NCBI GenBank assembly: GCA_018398805.1
Contig: JAGFBZ010001895.1
Location: forward strand, 2,997,001-3,061,000
Length of the DNA: 64,000 nucleotides
Source of the DNA: Hirundichthys speculiger
Lineage: Eukaryota > Chordata > Actinopteri > Beloniformes > Exocoetidae
Direction: 5' to 3'
Shown: piece by piece, positions 34,470 to 45,669 of the stretch
Numbering within the stretch: the stretch's first letter is position 1
Layout of the letters: every line of letters starts with the position of its first letter
The notes under the pieces: model-generated
Databases searched by the model: none
What the model was told of the DNA's origin: nothing
What the model saw: only the letters and a program-made list of their open reading frames with translations
Position numbers and translations under genes: made by a program

Positions 34470-36860
34470 CATGGAGACACATCATAATAAGTATCGGAGA
34501 CAGCCAAAAAGAGACAAAAGTATACAGAAAACTCGTGCCGCACAGCCTCCGAACCGACCTAAAAACCTCTTAAAAAAATTGATAAAAATGACGGCTGTAT
34601 TTCAAAAAGAAAAAAAAAGAAAATCGTTATTAAAACTAAGGGAGAGCAACTACAATTTGCAGCCACCTTGCGGTGCATTCTAGAAAAAAAAAAAAAAATA
34701 CAAAATACAAAACCAAACCCATTCATCACTGTGGGAGTATATCTGACAAAAAGGTAAAAAAAAATATTACTGGAGTAGAGGTCAGTACAAATACTATTTC
34801 CTTGAAGGAAACAGAATGTTGACAGTTTCCTGAGGATTCTTGGAACATCTGTGACATTCTTTGGTCAAAATACAACAGAGACATGGCAGAACAGCTCCCT
34901 TTTCAAACACGTGTTTCAAACAGGATTCTGTTGCTCCAACTTGCTCTTCCTTTGGATGTATCTCTTTTGAAATTTGTTTGAGCACTATGATGTGAAGATG
35001 GATCGATGTAACAGTGGTGCAGCTGTAGAATTCAACTCTGATTCTGGTCTGTCATATCACAGTCAACCTGCAGATTTGAACAACTAGATTTCTGAACAAA
35101 AATGCCATCTTTGTGACAGCCTCAAACAGAGACATTATTACATCAGTATGGTGACTGAGTATTATCTGAGTTTTTGGTAGTCACAGTAGACAATAAAATA
35201 AATGATGTCAAGCAAAGATTTTTTTTTTAAATTATATGTACCCTTAAAAAAAGAAAACCACATTACAATGATTTTTTTTTTTTTTAATTAAGTGGACTCG
35301 TGCTCACCTACATTTGTCCTCTTTATATAATGAGATCTCTCGCGGGATGTTAGAGAACGTTATCAAACGTTAGCATTTGTTGAACTCAGTGCACCTGTTT
35401 TTCATGTACGTCAAGTTAACTGCTTTTCTTATGATCATAGAATTAATCTCAGGTAACAAAAATAAATAAATAACCTAACTTTAAGTTACAGCCTTCATTC
35501 ATGTGATGTAGTTAATTATAGCAAATGTTCATTTTTATGATTATTTTTCAAATATTATTTTGAATGGAAAGATTATTTCTTTTGGCTTGAAAGTCATGAA
35601 TGTGGGTCACAGCAACAGAAAGTTTCCACGTGACCTTAAATAACCTCCCGTTATCACAAACTCACACCATCTGTTGCTTTCCCATTTCTACACCAAACAC
35701 AAAGCATATTCTGTGTTTATCATCAGCACACAAGTGCAAAATAAGTTTTTACAGTTGTATATTAATAAAATGGGTATTTATATTACTTATTAATTTAGGT
35801 GCACTTAAATTAGCATGAGAGCTCATTTGTGTTGCCTTTCCTTTTACATTTACAGAAACTGTAAGCCTTTATTCCATGTCTTTCAGTCTGATGAACACTG
35901 GGCTCCAAAAATGTGGGTCATTTAACCCTTGACATACTGAATTCTGTGCCTCACTGAACTAGTTTTTTAGCAACAAATGGGCTAAAATCAAGTTCTCAAA
36001 TCATCTCAAGGATGATTTGAGAACAAAAGGAAAAAAAACTGCATCCAGCCACAGTTTAGAGTCCAAAAGCAAAGAACTGCAAACTAAATGTTGAAGGCAT
36101 GCTTTAACTTATTGTCGTGATTATTTGGAGTCAATTTAATTAATTTAAAAGTATGAAATTAATTTAAATGAATTAAATTGTATATTTATAAAATGTATAA
36201 AAATGTGAAAACGTAAGTGGTTTATTACCACTTACGTGGTAGCTGTATGTAAGTTTATACTTCCATTAAAAAAAAGTTTTTTGTAAAAGTTTCCAGCTTA
36301 GCGGTCTGCCATCTCAGTATTCTTAAATGTATTTTATTTCAGAAATACATTTTTTACAATACTATAATGATATTAAGTACATTTTAGTAATAAGAATAAG
36401 AAAGAATTACTCATCTACTCCAGAGTGATGGCTGATGAATTGACATGATATCCATATTGCCTACTATAGCTGCACATCCAAACTCTCTTTGAATATAAGC
36501 TTTTATTCATTTCTAAAAAGTAGCTTTGATAATATTTAATCTGTGGTTAAAGTTGTATTTGTTATTCTTCATTCTAGGGAAGTTTTACAGGGAAAATGTT
36601 GCTGTCACATCTGAAAAGATAAGTACAATAACAGCTTAGAGCCACAAAATGATGCAGATCATAATTAGCAGGAATTTATGCTGTAAGATTGCCAAGTTTT
36701 CATAACGATCTTCAGTGCTTTGACACCTGTTCCAGATCAATCAACACTCCTGTCCTTCTCACTCCTCCCCAACATGCTGTTGTCACATGCAGCAGGTAGT
36801 TAAAAACCTTAGATACTCTATCAGTGGCTTAGCTCAGAATTTTCATTAAAGGCTCTGTGG
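34470..36860. other. Intergenic, no gene
   Basis: AT-rich sequence upstream of dnase1. It has T tracts at 35220 and 35270 and two perfect hairpins (35992-36024 and 36211-36237). I recognise no element. Confidence 0.5.
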
Positions 36861-36864
36861 GATT

Positions 36865-36921
36865 TATAAAAGCAAGGCTCTTTGTTGTGGACAGGCAGCC
36901 AGTGTTCCCTCACTACAGCAG
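36865..36921 (+). promoter_or_regulatory. Candidate dnase1 TATA box and untranslated exon
   Basis: TATAAAAG at 36865-36872 lies about 25-30 bp before a short stretch that ends in a good donor, GCAG|GTATGC (exon end 36921). The next plus-strand acceptor before the dnase1 start codon is GTCTAG near 39200. This is the layout expected of a secreted-enzyme gene with a short leader exon; it is inferred, not shown. Confidence 0.5.
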
Positions 36922-37560
36922 GTATGCACCACTGACCTCTACTATAAAGGAGAGAGCTAAAAAAAATCAATTTTTATAGTTACTTTCATGCAAATGAGTC
37001 AGTACTGTACTATAAAGAATCAGAATCACTGTATTGTCAGTGTAACGTGTAAAACAAACTTCAACAGTGCAAATAATAAATCTGTAAAAATTGTTTTAAA
37101 GTAACAGCTGTAACAAAAACACATAAGTAAAAACTCACAGTGATGCTGAATTTGTTGTTATTAGGATTATTTTTCCAGGGAATGTATCACAGAACATAAT
37201 AACTGTAATTCATTTCACTATTTATCTCTCATTTCATAATATCTCAATGTCAAAAACGGCACTGCATTTTACAGTATCTGCGGTCTGACAAACTGTAACA
37301 CACCAACAATGTTGTGTGCAAGCTATCAAGCTGTAACTCCTATTTTTGATAACAACTCATGTTCAGAAGTTCCTTCCACCTCACTGCAACTAGAACTCTG
37401 AGTCTAGAGTAACACGATAATATTAAGTGTCCTAGACTCATAGTTTTAAAAACTGCAGAGGTTATACTTCATAGCGTCACGTATCCATTTGAGCAGGTGT
37501 TGTGTCCATCTCTCATTCCCACGCTGAGGCTAAGCTGAGGACAGGCTTCTGAGTAAAGTT

Positions 37561-39033
37561 CAAAATTCTTATAAGAGCTTTTATTTCCAAACATGCAAAA
37601 GCTTTGGGAACAGTGCACATTCTACTCCAAATCAAAGAAAGAAAGAAATGTCAAATTTGTTACTCTTTATTTGATAGAAAATGAAGAAAAAGGAAAATTA
37701 GGCTGGATTTTTCTTTACAAACTCATTTACTGAGTCAACTGAGAAAAGATTGATTTATCTTTCCTCTAAAACACTGAACTAATATTTAGCTGTATAAGCG
37801 TTGTTTTTGAGAAATGCTTCATATGGAGTTTGTGAAACTGAGCAACTTCTGCCAACTGTGAACAGTTCTTTCAGTCAAGGACGACTGGATTACACCTCAC
37901 AATTCCTTTAAATTTTTTGGTTTTGCCTCAGAAACAGTATTCTAGATGTCACCTCACAAGTTTTCTATTGGATTAAGGTCCTGGGGATTGACTTGGCCAT
38001 TCCATAACGTTAATCTTGTTGGTCTGGAACGAAGATGCTGCTCACTTACTGGTGTGTTACTCCCCATTTCAAGGACATCAGCATCAGCAACATGACCTCT
38101 ACAAGTATTATGATGTATTCAAACTGATCAATGATTCCTGGTATGTGATAAAACAGGCCCAACACCGCAGTAAGAGAAGCATCACACATATCAGGATGCT
38201 TGTGCCACCATTCTTCATGATCTTCACAGTGTACCGTGGCTTAAATTCACTGTTTGGGGTGATCTGATAAACTATCTGTGGCCCCTAGGACCCCATGAAA
38301 AAGAAAAAAAAACAACAACTTTGCTTTCATCAGTCCATAAAATGTTGCACCATTTCTTTTAGAGCCAGTCAGTGTGTTCTTTGGTGATCTTTACAGCATG
38401 TGCTGTTTTTTCCAAAAATGGAACTTTGTGGGCTTCTTGTTAACTACTTGGCTTCACATAAGCATCTCTTAATTATTACAGTACGTGCTCAAATGTACCT
38501 TTGGACCCTCTTTGTTCACCCTGGAGCTGATCATTGACTAAGCCTTTGCCATTTTGGCTATTCCTTGATCAATATGAAGAGTAGTTTTCCATTTTCTTCT
38601 GGGCTTTTCTGGTTTTGATTGACATAAAACATTTGAGATCATTTTAATGGAGAATCATTTTCTGCACTTCTTTATATGTTTTCCCCTCTCCAACCAACTT
38701 TTTAATCAAAGTATGCTGTTCTTCTGAACAATATCTAGAATGACCAATTTTACTCAAATTTTCAGACAAATGCACTGTAACCAGCTCGTACAACATTTGC
38801 TGCTTCATCTTTAAATTAGGGTCATCTGTTTGACCTCACTAACTGAAATGCTGTTTTTTTTTTTTTTGCATAGCTGAATATTCCTTTTCTTCCTTTTCTG
38901 TAAACCAGTAAACAGTAAGAACATTCTTTTTTTTTTTTTTTTTTTTTTTAATGTTTTGATTTGGAATACAATGTTCAGTGTCGTTCCTGATGCATTTGCA
39001 CGTTTGGAAATAAAAGCTATTATGAGAATTTTT
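37561..39033. mobile_element. DNA transposon relic with ~40-bp inverted ends
   Basis: The left end (AAAATTCTTATAAGAGCTTT then TATTTCCAAACATGC) is the near reverse complement of the right end around 38995-39033. The interior contains 'ggattgacttggccattcca', a phrase seen in many fish transposon relics, and T tracts at 38852 and 38930. It has no convincing transposase frame and lies in the presumed first intron of dnase1. Confidence 0.65.
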
Positions 39034-39222
39034 AAGCTTCACTCTCCCTTTGTACCACAGCTTGATGTGTTGAACTAGAGTATGTACAGTAACGATTCTA
39101 AATAATGAAAAAAACTGAGAGATAAACCTTTAAATTTCCATATGAATGCATGTGACTCAAAATTTCATTGACACCAAGAATGCTACATTTTGCATGTCTA
39201 GGTTTGACTTCTTAGAGCCAGG

Positions 39223-39854
39223 ATGCATGTGCTGTTCACTTTGGGGCTCCTTGTGGGCTCGTTGCATCTGTCTGCCTCTTTGCTGCTGGGAGCGTTCAAC
39301 ATCAAGTCGTTTGGGGACACAAAAGTTTCCAACACAACTTTGATGGACATCATTAGCACGGTCTGTTCTACTATTTCCTCCATGTGTTAGCTCTTTTATT
39401 CTGTCTTTGTTATTTGAATGAAAAGGTTTGCATGAATCATGCCTTCTGCTAATTTTTGAATTAAAAAATGAAATTATGTCTCCCAAAAAAACATTAAATT
39501 AATGTTTAGAAATGTATTTTTAACTGTCGAATTTGTCAAGAGCAAATGTTGAGGGAGATACTGTAAGAGTGCAAAAATGATTCAGTTTGCCCCCGTCTGC
39601 ATTCAAAGTCTAAGACATTCTCCCTGAATTCTTCACCTTCATACCCCTCCACCTCTGTCACCTAATCTGTTTAATATAAATGTAAAATATTTTCCATTCT
39701 CAAAACAAACAAATATATCAGTACAGCAAGCAAAATTGCAGTCCTTAACAGCTCTGTAAAGGCTCCATATTTCATTAAAAAATTATAGAATACCAAAAAA
39801 CTTCCTCAAGATTCTTCTTGTCTTGGGCATTGCCTCTGTTCTCTGTGTTGCTTT

Positions 39855-39908
<54 letters not shown>

Positions 39909-39918
39909 TATATATATA

Positions 39919-39949
<31 letters not shown>

Positions 39950-40063
39950 ATATATATATAGATATATAGATATATATATATAGATATATCGATATATATA
40001 TATATATATAGATATATAGATATAGATATATATAGATATATAGATATATAGATATATATATAT

Positions 40064-40098
<35 letters not shown>

Positions 40099-40101
40099 TA
40101 T

Positions 40102-40136
<35 letters not shown>

Positions 40137-42038
40137 CGCTAAGCAATGAAAAAATTAAAATCTTTAATCACGATTAATCGCATTATTTCCCTGATTAATC
40201 ACGATTAATCGCATTGTATTTGCAAAATCTAATAATGAATTCAAAAGTAGTGTAAAATGCACTTTTATTGAAATGTTCTGCTCCCATATGAACTAAAGTG
40301 TCATAACATTTGTTGTTCAAACACTTTTAATATCAGCACTTGTCAGTAACACATATTTAGTGTAAATCTCCTCTTAAAAAATGTAAAATAAAATAAAGCT
40401 TATTGCCACTGCCAGGGCATTAATGTTATCCTTTTTTTTTTTTATAAAAAATAATTTTAAAAAAAGGTCTACAAACAAAATCCAACAAAATGATTGTGGC
40501 TCAGCACAATCAGAACATTAAAACAGGTAATTTCTGAGGTAACAGCAGAAACTTTTAACGGGGGAGTTCAACTTGGCAGTTGTTACAAATAACCTTGTTT
40601 CTGTCAAATCCTTCGTCTGGGAGAACTTTAACATGAAAATGTTCATGTTAAAGTTCTGTAACTTTACCAATCTGTGTATCATTTATTCTTTCCATTTTCA
40701 ATTGTCAATCAAAAATTAAAGAAAAATAAAAAGTGACATTTTATTATGTTTTTTTTTTTTTTTTATAACACAAAAAACAACAAAAAGAAAGCCTGTTTTT
40801 TTATATCTCAATTTTAGACTTGGATCAAAAATACGAAATTAAAAAAGAACTGAATTTGTTTTATAATCGAGGACTGGACTTTCTGTTGTCATTACACATC
40901 TGTGCCACTAGATGGAGCCGTACTGAAGTAACCAGCTAGAGAACAGCAGGACAGTGAACACATGGAGCAGATCTGATGGAACATGGAGGAATGACGCAAA
41001 AGTTTTGTTGTAGTCCAAATTTTTTTTCTTTTTTTTAATACAGAATTGTTAATATTGCTACCTGAGTTGCTACTCGAACTGTAAAGTACACTGATTTTTT
41101 ATCGTTCTCCATGTCTGTTTTAGATTTTCCTTAAGCTAACCTACCAATTCTAAAAAAATAAAAATAAAATGAAAAAAAAAAAACCTACCAATTCTCTTCC
41201 GCAGAAGCCAGTAACAGACTTCAAAACAAAAGCATGTGAACAACATGCGTTAACGTGCGATAAAATAAATGTCGGCGTTAATAAACTAATGAGTTAACGC
41301 GATAATAACGCGTTAACTTGCCCAGCCCTAATGCCCAGCCCTATACTTTCAGAATCAACAACAAGTAGGACAGAATCGTGAAGTGGAATGAAATTTATTG
41401 GATATTTTAAACTTTTTTTAACAAATACAAAACTGAAAAGTGGGGCGTGCAATATTATTGGGCCCTTTTTACTTTCAGTGCAGCAAACTGACTCCAGAAG
41501 TCCAGTGAGGACCTGATGATCAATAGAATCCACCTGTGTGTAATCAAGTCTCCTTATAAATGCACCTGCTCTGTGATAGTCTCAGGGTTCTGTTTTTTTG
41601 ATCCAAAACATAAAGCCAAATCTACAATGGAATCCAATCCAGAATCTGTGGAAAGAGTTGAGGACTGCTGTTCACAAACGCTCTCCATCCAACCTCACTG
41701 AGCTCCAGTTGTTTTACAGGAAGAACGGACAAGAATTTCAGTCTCTGGATGTGCAAAACTGATAAAACCCCAAGAGACTTGCAGCTGTAATTGCAACAAA
41801 ATCTGGTGCTACAAAGTATTAACGCAAGGGGGCCGAATAATATTGCATGCCCCACTTTCCAGTTTTTAATTTTGTTAAAAAAAGTTTAAAAATATCCAAT
41901 AAATTTTGTTCCACTTCACGATTGTGTCCCACTTGTTGTTGTTCTTGACAAAAAAATTTTATATCTTTATGTTTGAAGCCTGAAATGTGGCAAAAGGTTG
42001 AAAAGTTCAAGGGGGCTGAATACTTTCGCAAGACACAG

Positions 42039-42087
<49 letters not shown>

Positions 42088-44830
42088 AGAAGCCTGTGCT
42101 TTTTTTTGTTACAATTTTACTTATTTATGCACGCCTCTAGATGAATATGTATGAATGCTAACTTGTACATATAGGCCATACTTGAGCAGTATTTACTCAA
42201 ATCAGTGACTCCACTGATTTGTGCTTATGTTGTATTTGCAGATTGTCCACCGCTATGACATCATCCTGATCCAGGAGGTCAGAGACACCGATCTGTCAGC
42301 AACCAAAAAACTCATGGACCGTGTCAACAAGTTAGATTTACATAAATCATAGACAGTAATAGTGATTTCAGATGTTTGAGTTTTTGTTGAGATTTATAAA
42401 ATGAAAGAGCACTTAGATCATATGATGAGATGACTTTTGTCTTCATCTGTGTTTTGTTTCTTTTTTTTTTCCTTTTCCCCAGAGGTTCTCCTCAGTTCAG
42501 TTACATCGTCAGTGAGCCCCTGGGCCGCAGCACCTACAAGGAGAGATATCTATTCCTCTACAGGTAGATCAAAATGCAAAAAAAAAAAAATAATAATAAT
42601 ATGGGTTGAGTGCATTGTGATACAGGCAGAAACTGAAGGCTGTGCCTCAGTGTTATGATTTACATTTGCCAAAACTGACTTTTAGGACATGGAAGGAACC
42701 TGAGTTTGTATGTGAGGTTGAGATATAGTTAGGCTCACCTCAGTGCACAGCATGGGTTCCTCATTCCACATCTGGAGTTGTACAGGGTGAGTGGGATTAC
42801 TTATATCCTAGTGAAAAGCCTATATGTTGGGTCATTTCCCAAAGGGTTGAATGGGAGGAATTGCCTTTCTGATCTGAATCCAACTGGCTTTCTGTTGTTG
42901 GACTTCTGTGCTAGTCTTGGTTTGTCTATAACAAACACCATGTTTGAACATGGTATATTGAATTTCCCTTCTGGGATGAATAAAGTATTTTTCATTTCAT
43001 TTTCATTTCATTTCATTTTACCCCAGCAACCCCAGATAAGTGGAAGTTAATGGATAGATGGACGGAATAACTAATATTCAAATAAGTGTAACATGATGCT
43101 CCTCTGTATTTTTCCTGTTTACAGTATATTAATATTATGCCCAAACAAAGAAATAAATATCTGATTTCATCAAGGTGCTCACAGATCAATAAATTAAGCA
43201 TATTTAATGAGCAACACCTGACTACTTCCATTATTAATTATAATGAAAGCTTAAAGCCTGTAGGCAGTTTTTCACTCAATGCTTTTGCATTTTGGCTTGG
43301 CTTCTTGCTTAATAAATAATTAGGTGGTGTAACAATTCTTTTGTTGTCCATCTAAGGTTGTAGTTTTTAAGGCCTTTAAAGGACGAGATGATTTTTATGA
43401 TGAAAACATATAAATCCTTAGCAGTGAAACAAGAATGCTTATATTTGTGTGCCATTAAATGTTGCCATGATCAAATTTCATCTTTTCTTTTCAGGGAGGA
43501 AATTGTGTCTGTGGCCAAAAACTACACATATGACGATGGCTGTGAGGCCTGTGGGACAGACACCTTCAGCAGAGAGCCATTTGTTGTCATGTTTTCCTCC
43601 AAATATACTGGTATGCTTTGGTAAAGTAAGGCAAGCACTCTCACAGAAACATCCAAAATTTTGTATTTCAATTGCATAGAAAATTTCCATCCATTTAGAC
43701 ACATAAAGTTATCATAAACATCCTTATAAACCTAATGTGGTGAATTTGTGTCAAATGGAAATGAAGCATTTAAATGCTTAATTGGCTGCTTCACACAAAA
43801 ACTCTACTTTATAAAACAGTTGGTGGCTGTGTCTGTCCAAGTCTGAAAGGAAGTAAGTTAGATTATCTACAATTTTTGCATTCTCTCCTTTGACCCCTTC
43901 CTCCTGTTTTGCAGCTGTGAAGAACTTTGCTCTGATCCCTCAGCATACCTCTCCAGACTATGCTGTGAAGGAGCTGGATGCTCTCTATGACGTAGTGACT
44001 GACGTCCAGTCTCGCTGGAGCACAAATGTAAACAAACAAAACTGTTTGAAAAAAGGAAATTTTAACCCTGGTATCACCATGATGGCTTAAGCATTTACTC
44101 TCTCTCCATCTCTGTAGGACATTGTGCTGTTGGGTGACTTCAATGCTGGCTGCACTTATGTGTCAGGCTCCGAATGGGAACAGATCCGCCTGTTTACTGA
44201 CAAGAGTTTCCACTGGCTGATCCCAGATGATGCTGACACCACAGTGTCTCATACTATTTGCCCCTATGACAGGTAGATACACAAAAGCTCTACACACACA
44301 CTCACACAGATTCTCAGTTCTACTCATCTTTCTGTATTTGCAGGATTGTTGTCACAACTGACATGATGAAGGGAGTGGTGCAAGGCAGTGCAGAGGTCTA
44401 TGACTACATGGTGGACCTGAATCTCAGCCTCAGTCTGGTAAAAAAACAAAAAACAACTTATGTTTTAGTACTGAAATGTGGTTTGATGGCAAGGTTCCAA
44501 GACAGATGCAAAAGTGTGCATTTCATGAACTACAAATCACATTTCCAAGTATTTATTGATGTTTTTTTAGCAAATGGAAATGTTAAAATCACAGACATAC
44601 CAAATCACCATTAAATTGAATTATATTAAATTATAATTTGAAGGGCCATCATCTTATGATTCCTGCTTGAGTTTCACAGCTTATACTAAAGCACACTGTA
44701 AAAAAAAAAAAAAAAAAAAAGGAAATATATTTAATTAAGCACTCAGTTAATTAAGTTTTTTCTCTTTCAGGCACTGGCTGTTAGTGACCATTTCCCAGTT
44801 GAGGTGAAACTGACTTCAACTCTTCCCTGA
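39223..44830 (+). CDS. dnase1: dnase1, deoxyribonuclease I
   Basis: Eight plus-strand coding exons: 39223-39360, 42242-42330, 42483-42563, 43495-43610, 43915-44027, 44118-44272, 44344-44437 and 44771-44830. They total 846 nt, 281 aa (human about 282). All introns are GT-AG and the phases close. Residues 1-20 form a signal peptide, so the enzyme is secreted. It cleaves extracellular double-stranded DNA with Ca/Mg. Catalytic and metal residues are in place: Glu58 (LIQEVRD), His152 ([10 protein letters not shown]), Asp186/Asn188 (LLGDFNAGC) and His269 (VSDHFPVEV). The small disulfide loop C119-x2-C122 ([10 protein letters not shown]), usual in DNase I, is also present. The donor of exon 1 (ACG|GTCTGT) is weak but the frame requires it. 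An AATAAA at 44895-44900 ends the gene. Confidence 0.94.
39859..40134. repeat. Composite (TA)n / (TAGATA)n array
   Basis: About 275 bp of TA repeats interspersed with GATATA/TAGATA units in dnase1 intron 1. The long open frame across it (isoleucine/tyrosine only) is a translation artefact. Confidence 0.95.
40134..41339. mobile_element. hAT-like non-autonomous element
   Basis: The right end, reverse complemented, starts TAGGGCTGGGCAAGTTAACG and continues with 'cgttattatcgcgttaac'. The left side has the tandem 'gattaatcacgattaatcgc'. The interior has T tracts and a 16-bp-arm hairpin (40622-40657). No transposase. The left border is hidden by the (TA)n array. Confidence 0.6.
41340..42033. mobile_element. 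Tc1-like element, internally deleted
   Basis: Left arm (about 41352-41470, 'aatcgtgaagtggaatgaaa' and 'aaagtggggcgtgcaatatt') and right arm (about 41820-42033) are inverted copies. The right end reads 'ggctgaatactttcgcaaga cacagta', a well-known fish Tc1-like terminus. The short interior has transposase-like scraps only. Confidence 0.7.
42039..42085. repeat. (TA)n microsatellite
   Basis: About 46 bp of TA directly after the Tc1-like element, in dnase1 intron 1. Confidence 0.95.
42735..43022 (+). mobile_element. Truncated LINE endonuclease remnant with retroposon tail
   Basis: The plus frame gives [25 protein letters not shown], a signature of fish LINE endonuclease domains. It then jumps directly to the tail 'gaatttcccttctgggatga ataaagta' and an ATTTC microsatellite. 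The join suggests an internally deleted, SINE-like copy. It lies in dnase1 intron 3. Confidence 0.65.
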
Positions 44831-45669
44831 ATAAGTACTCTCTCTGAGGAAAGGCTTCTTTCATCTACTATGAATCAGTGAATTACACGACCAAAATAAA
44901 GCCATTAGAAATAAGGAAATGGTTCACCATCTTGTTTCTGATGTAGAAAATGTTCTGGTATTTTCTGTTTTGTGCAGCACAAACTATAACAGTTTACAAC
45001 CCCTGCCAGAAATACAGATGGTAGTAAAAGAGAAGCATGTAAATATGGGCCTTTAAAATACTCATCGTGTAAACCTTGTTTATTTGGGACATTTTAAAAA
45101 AAATTGAAAGAAAAAAAAAAAAGGCTTGAAAAAGGTGCATAAAGACAAACCTGTTGAAAACATCACACAGAAGTTGTTGCTGTGGGATATGCAGTTGCAC
45201 CACAGGTTACATTAGTATTTATTTATTTATTCATAAGATACAGTCAGAAAAGGCACTTACAGACAAAACGGTTGTCTGTGATGTGAGTTAAACATAAAGT
45301 ACTGTATGAGAAGCTTTTCAGGCAACCTGGCACTTTAAATAATCATCCACTTTCCTTAAAACATATGGAAGGTTTTAAACTAACATTGTTGGGTATTAAG
45401 GTGTGAAGTTAAACAGAAAAACTGGCATAGTCACTGGCTGACCCCTCAGCAGGCATCAGGTGCAGTGACCTCTACTCAAATTATACCTCGACTGCTGCAG
45501 ATCTCCTGGTGTTATACTACATCTGATTCAATATTATTGAAACACATATGAAGATAAGCTGCTGCATTCACAGATCTTAACAAATGAATTTCAATGACCT
45601 CATGACACTGATGAAACATGGATTCACATGTCACAAAGTCTCTAGTTGAGTGATGCTCCCATTTCCTTT
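44831..45669. other. Facing 3' UTRs of dnase1 and eci1
   Basis: The dnase1 poly(A) signal AATAAA is at 44895-44900. On the minus strand, overlapping AATAAA motifs at 45217-45231 would end eci1. The two transcripts thus converge with about 300 bp between signals. An A tract at 45108-45121 lies between them. No other gene. Confidence 0.6.

Noticed and set aside
39775..40146. 123-codon minus-strand open frame of Ile/Tyr/Ser
   Set aside because: It is translation of the (TA)n/(TAGATA)n array; no conserved residues outside it.
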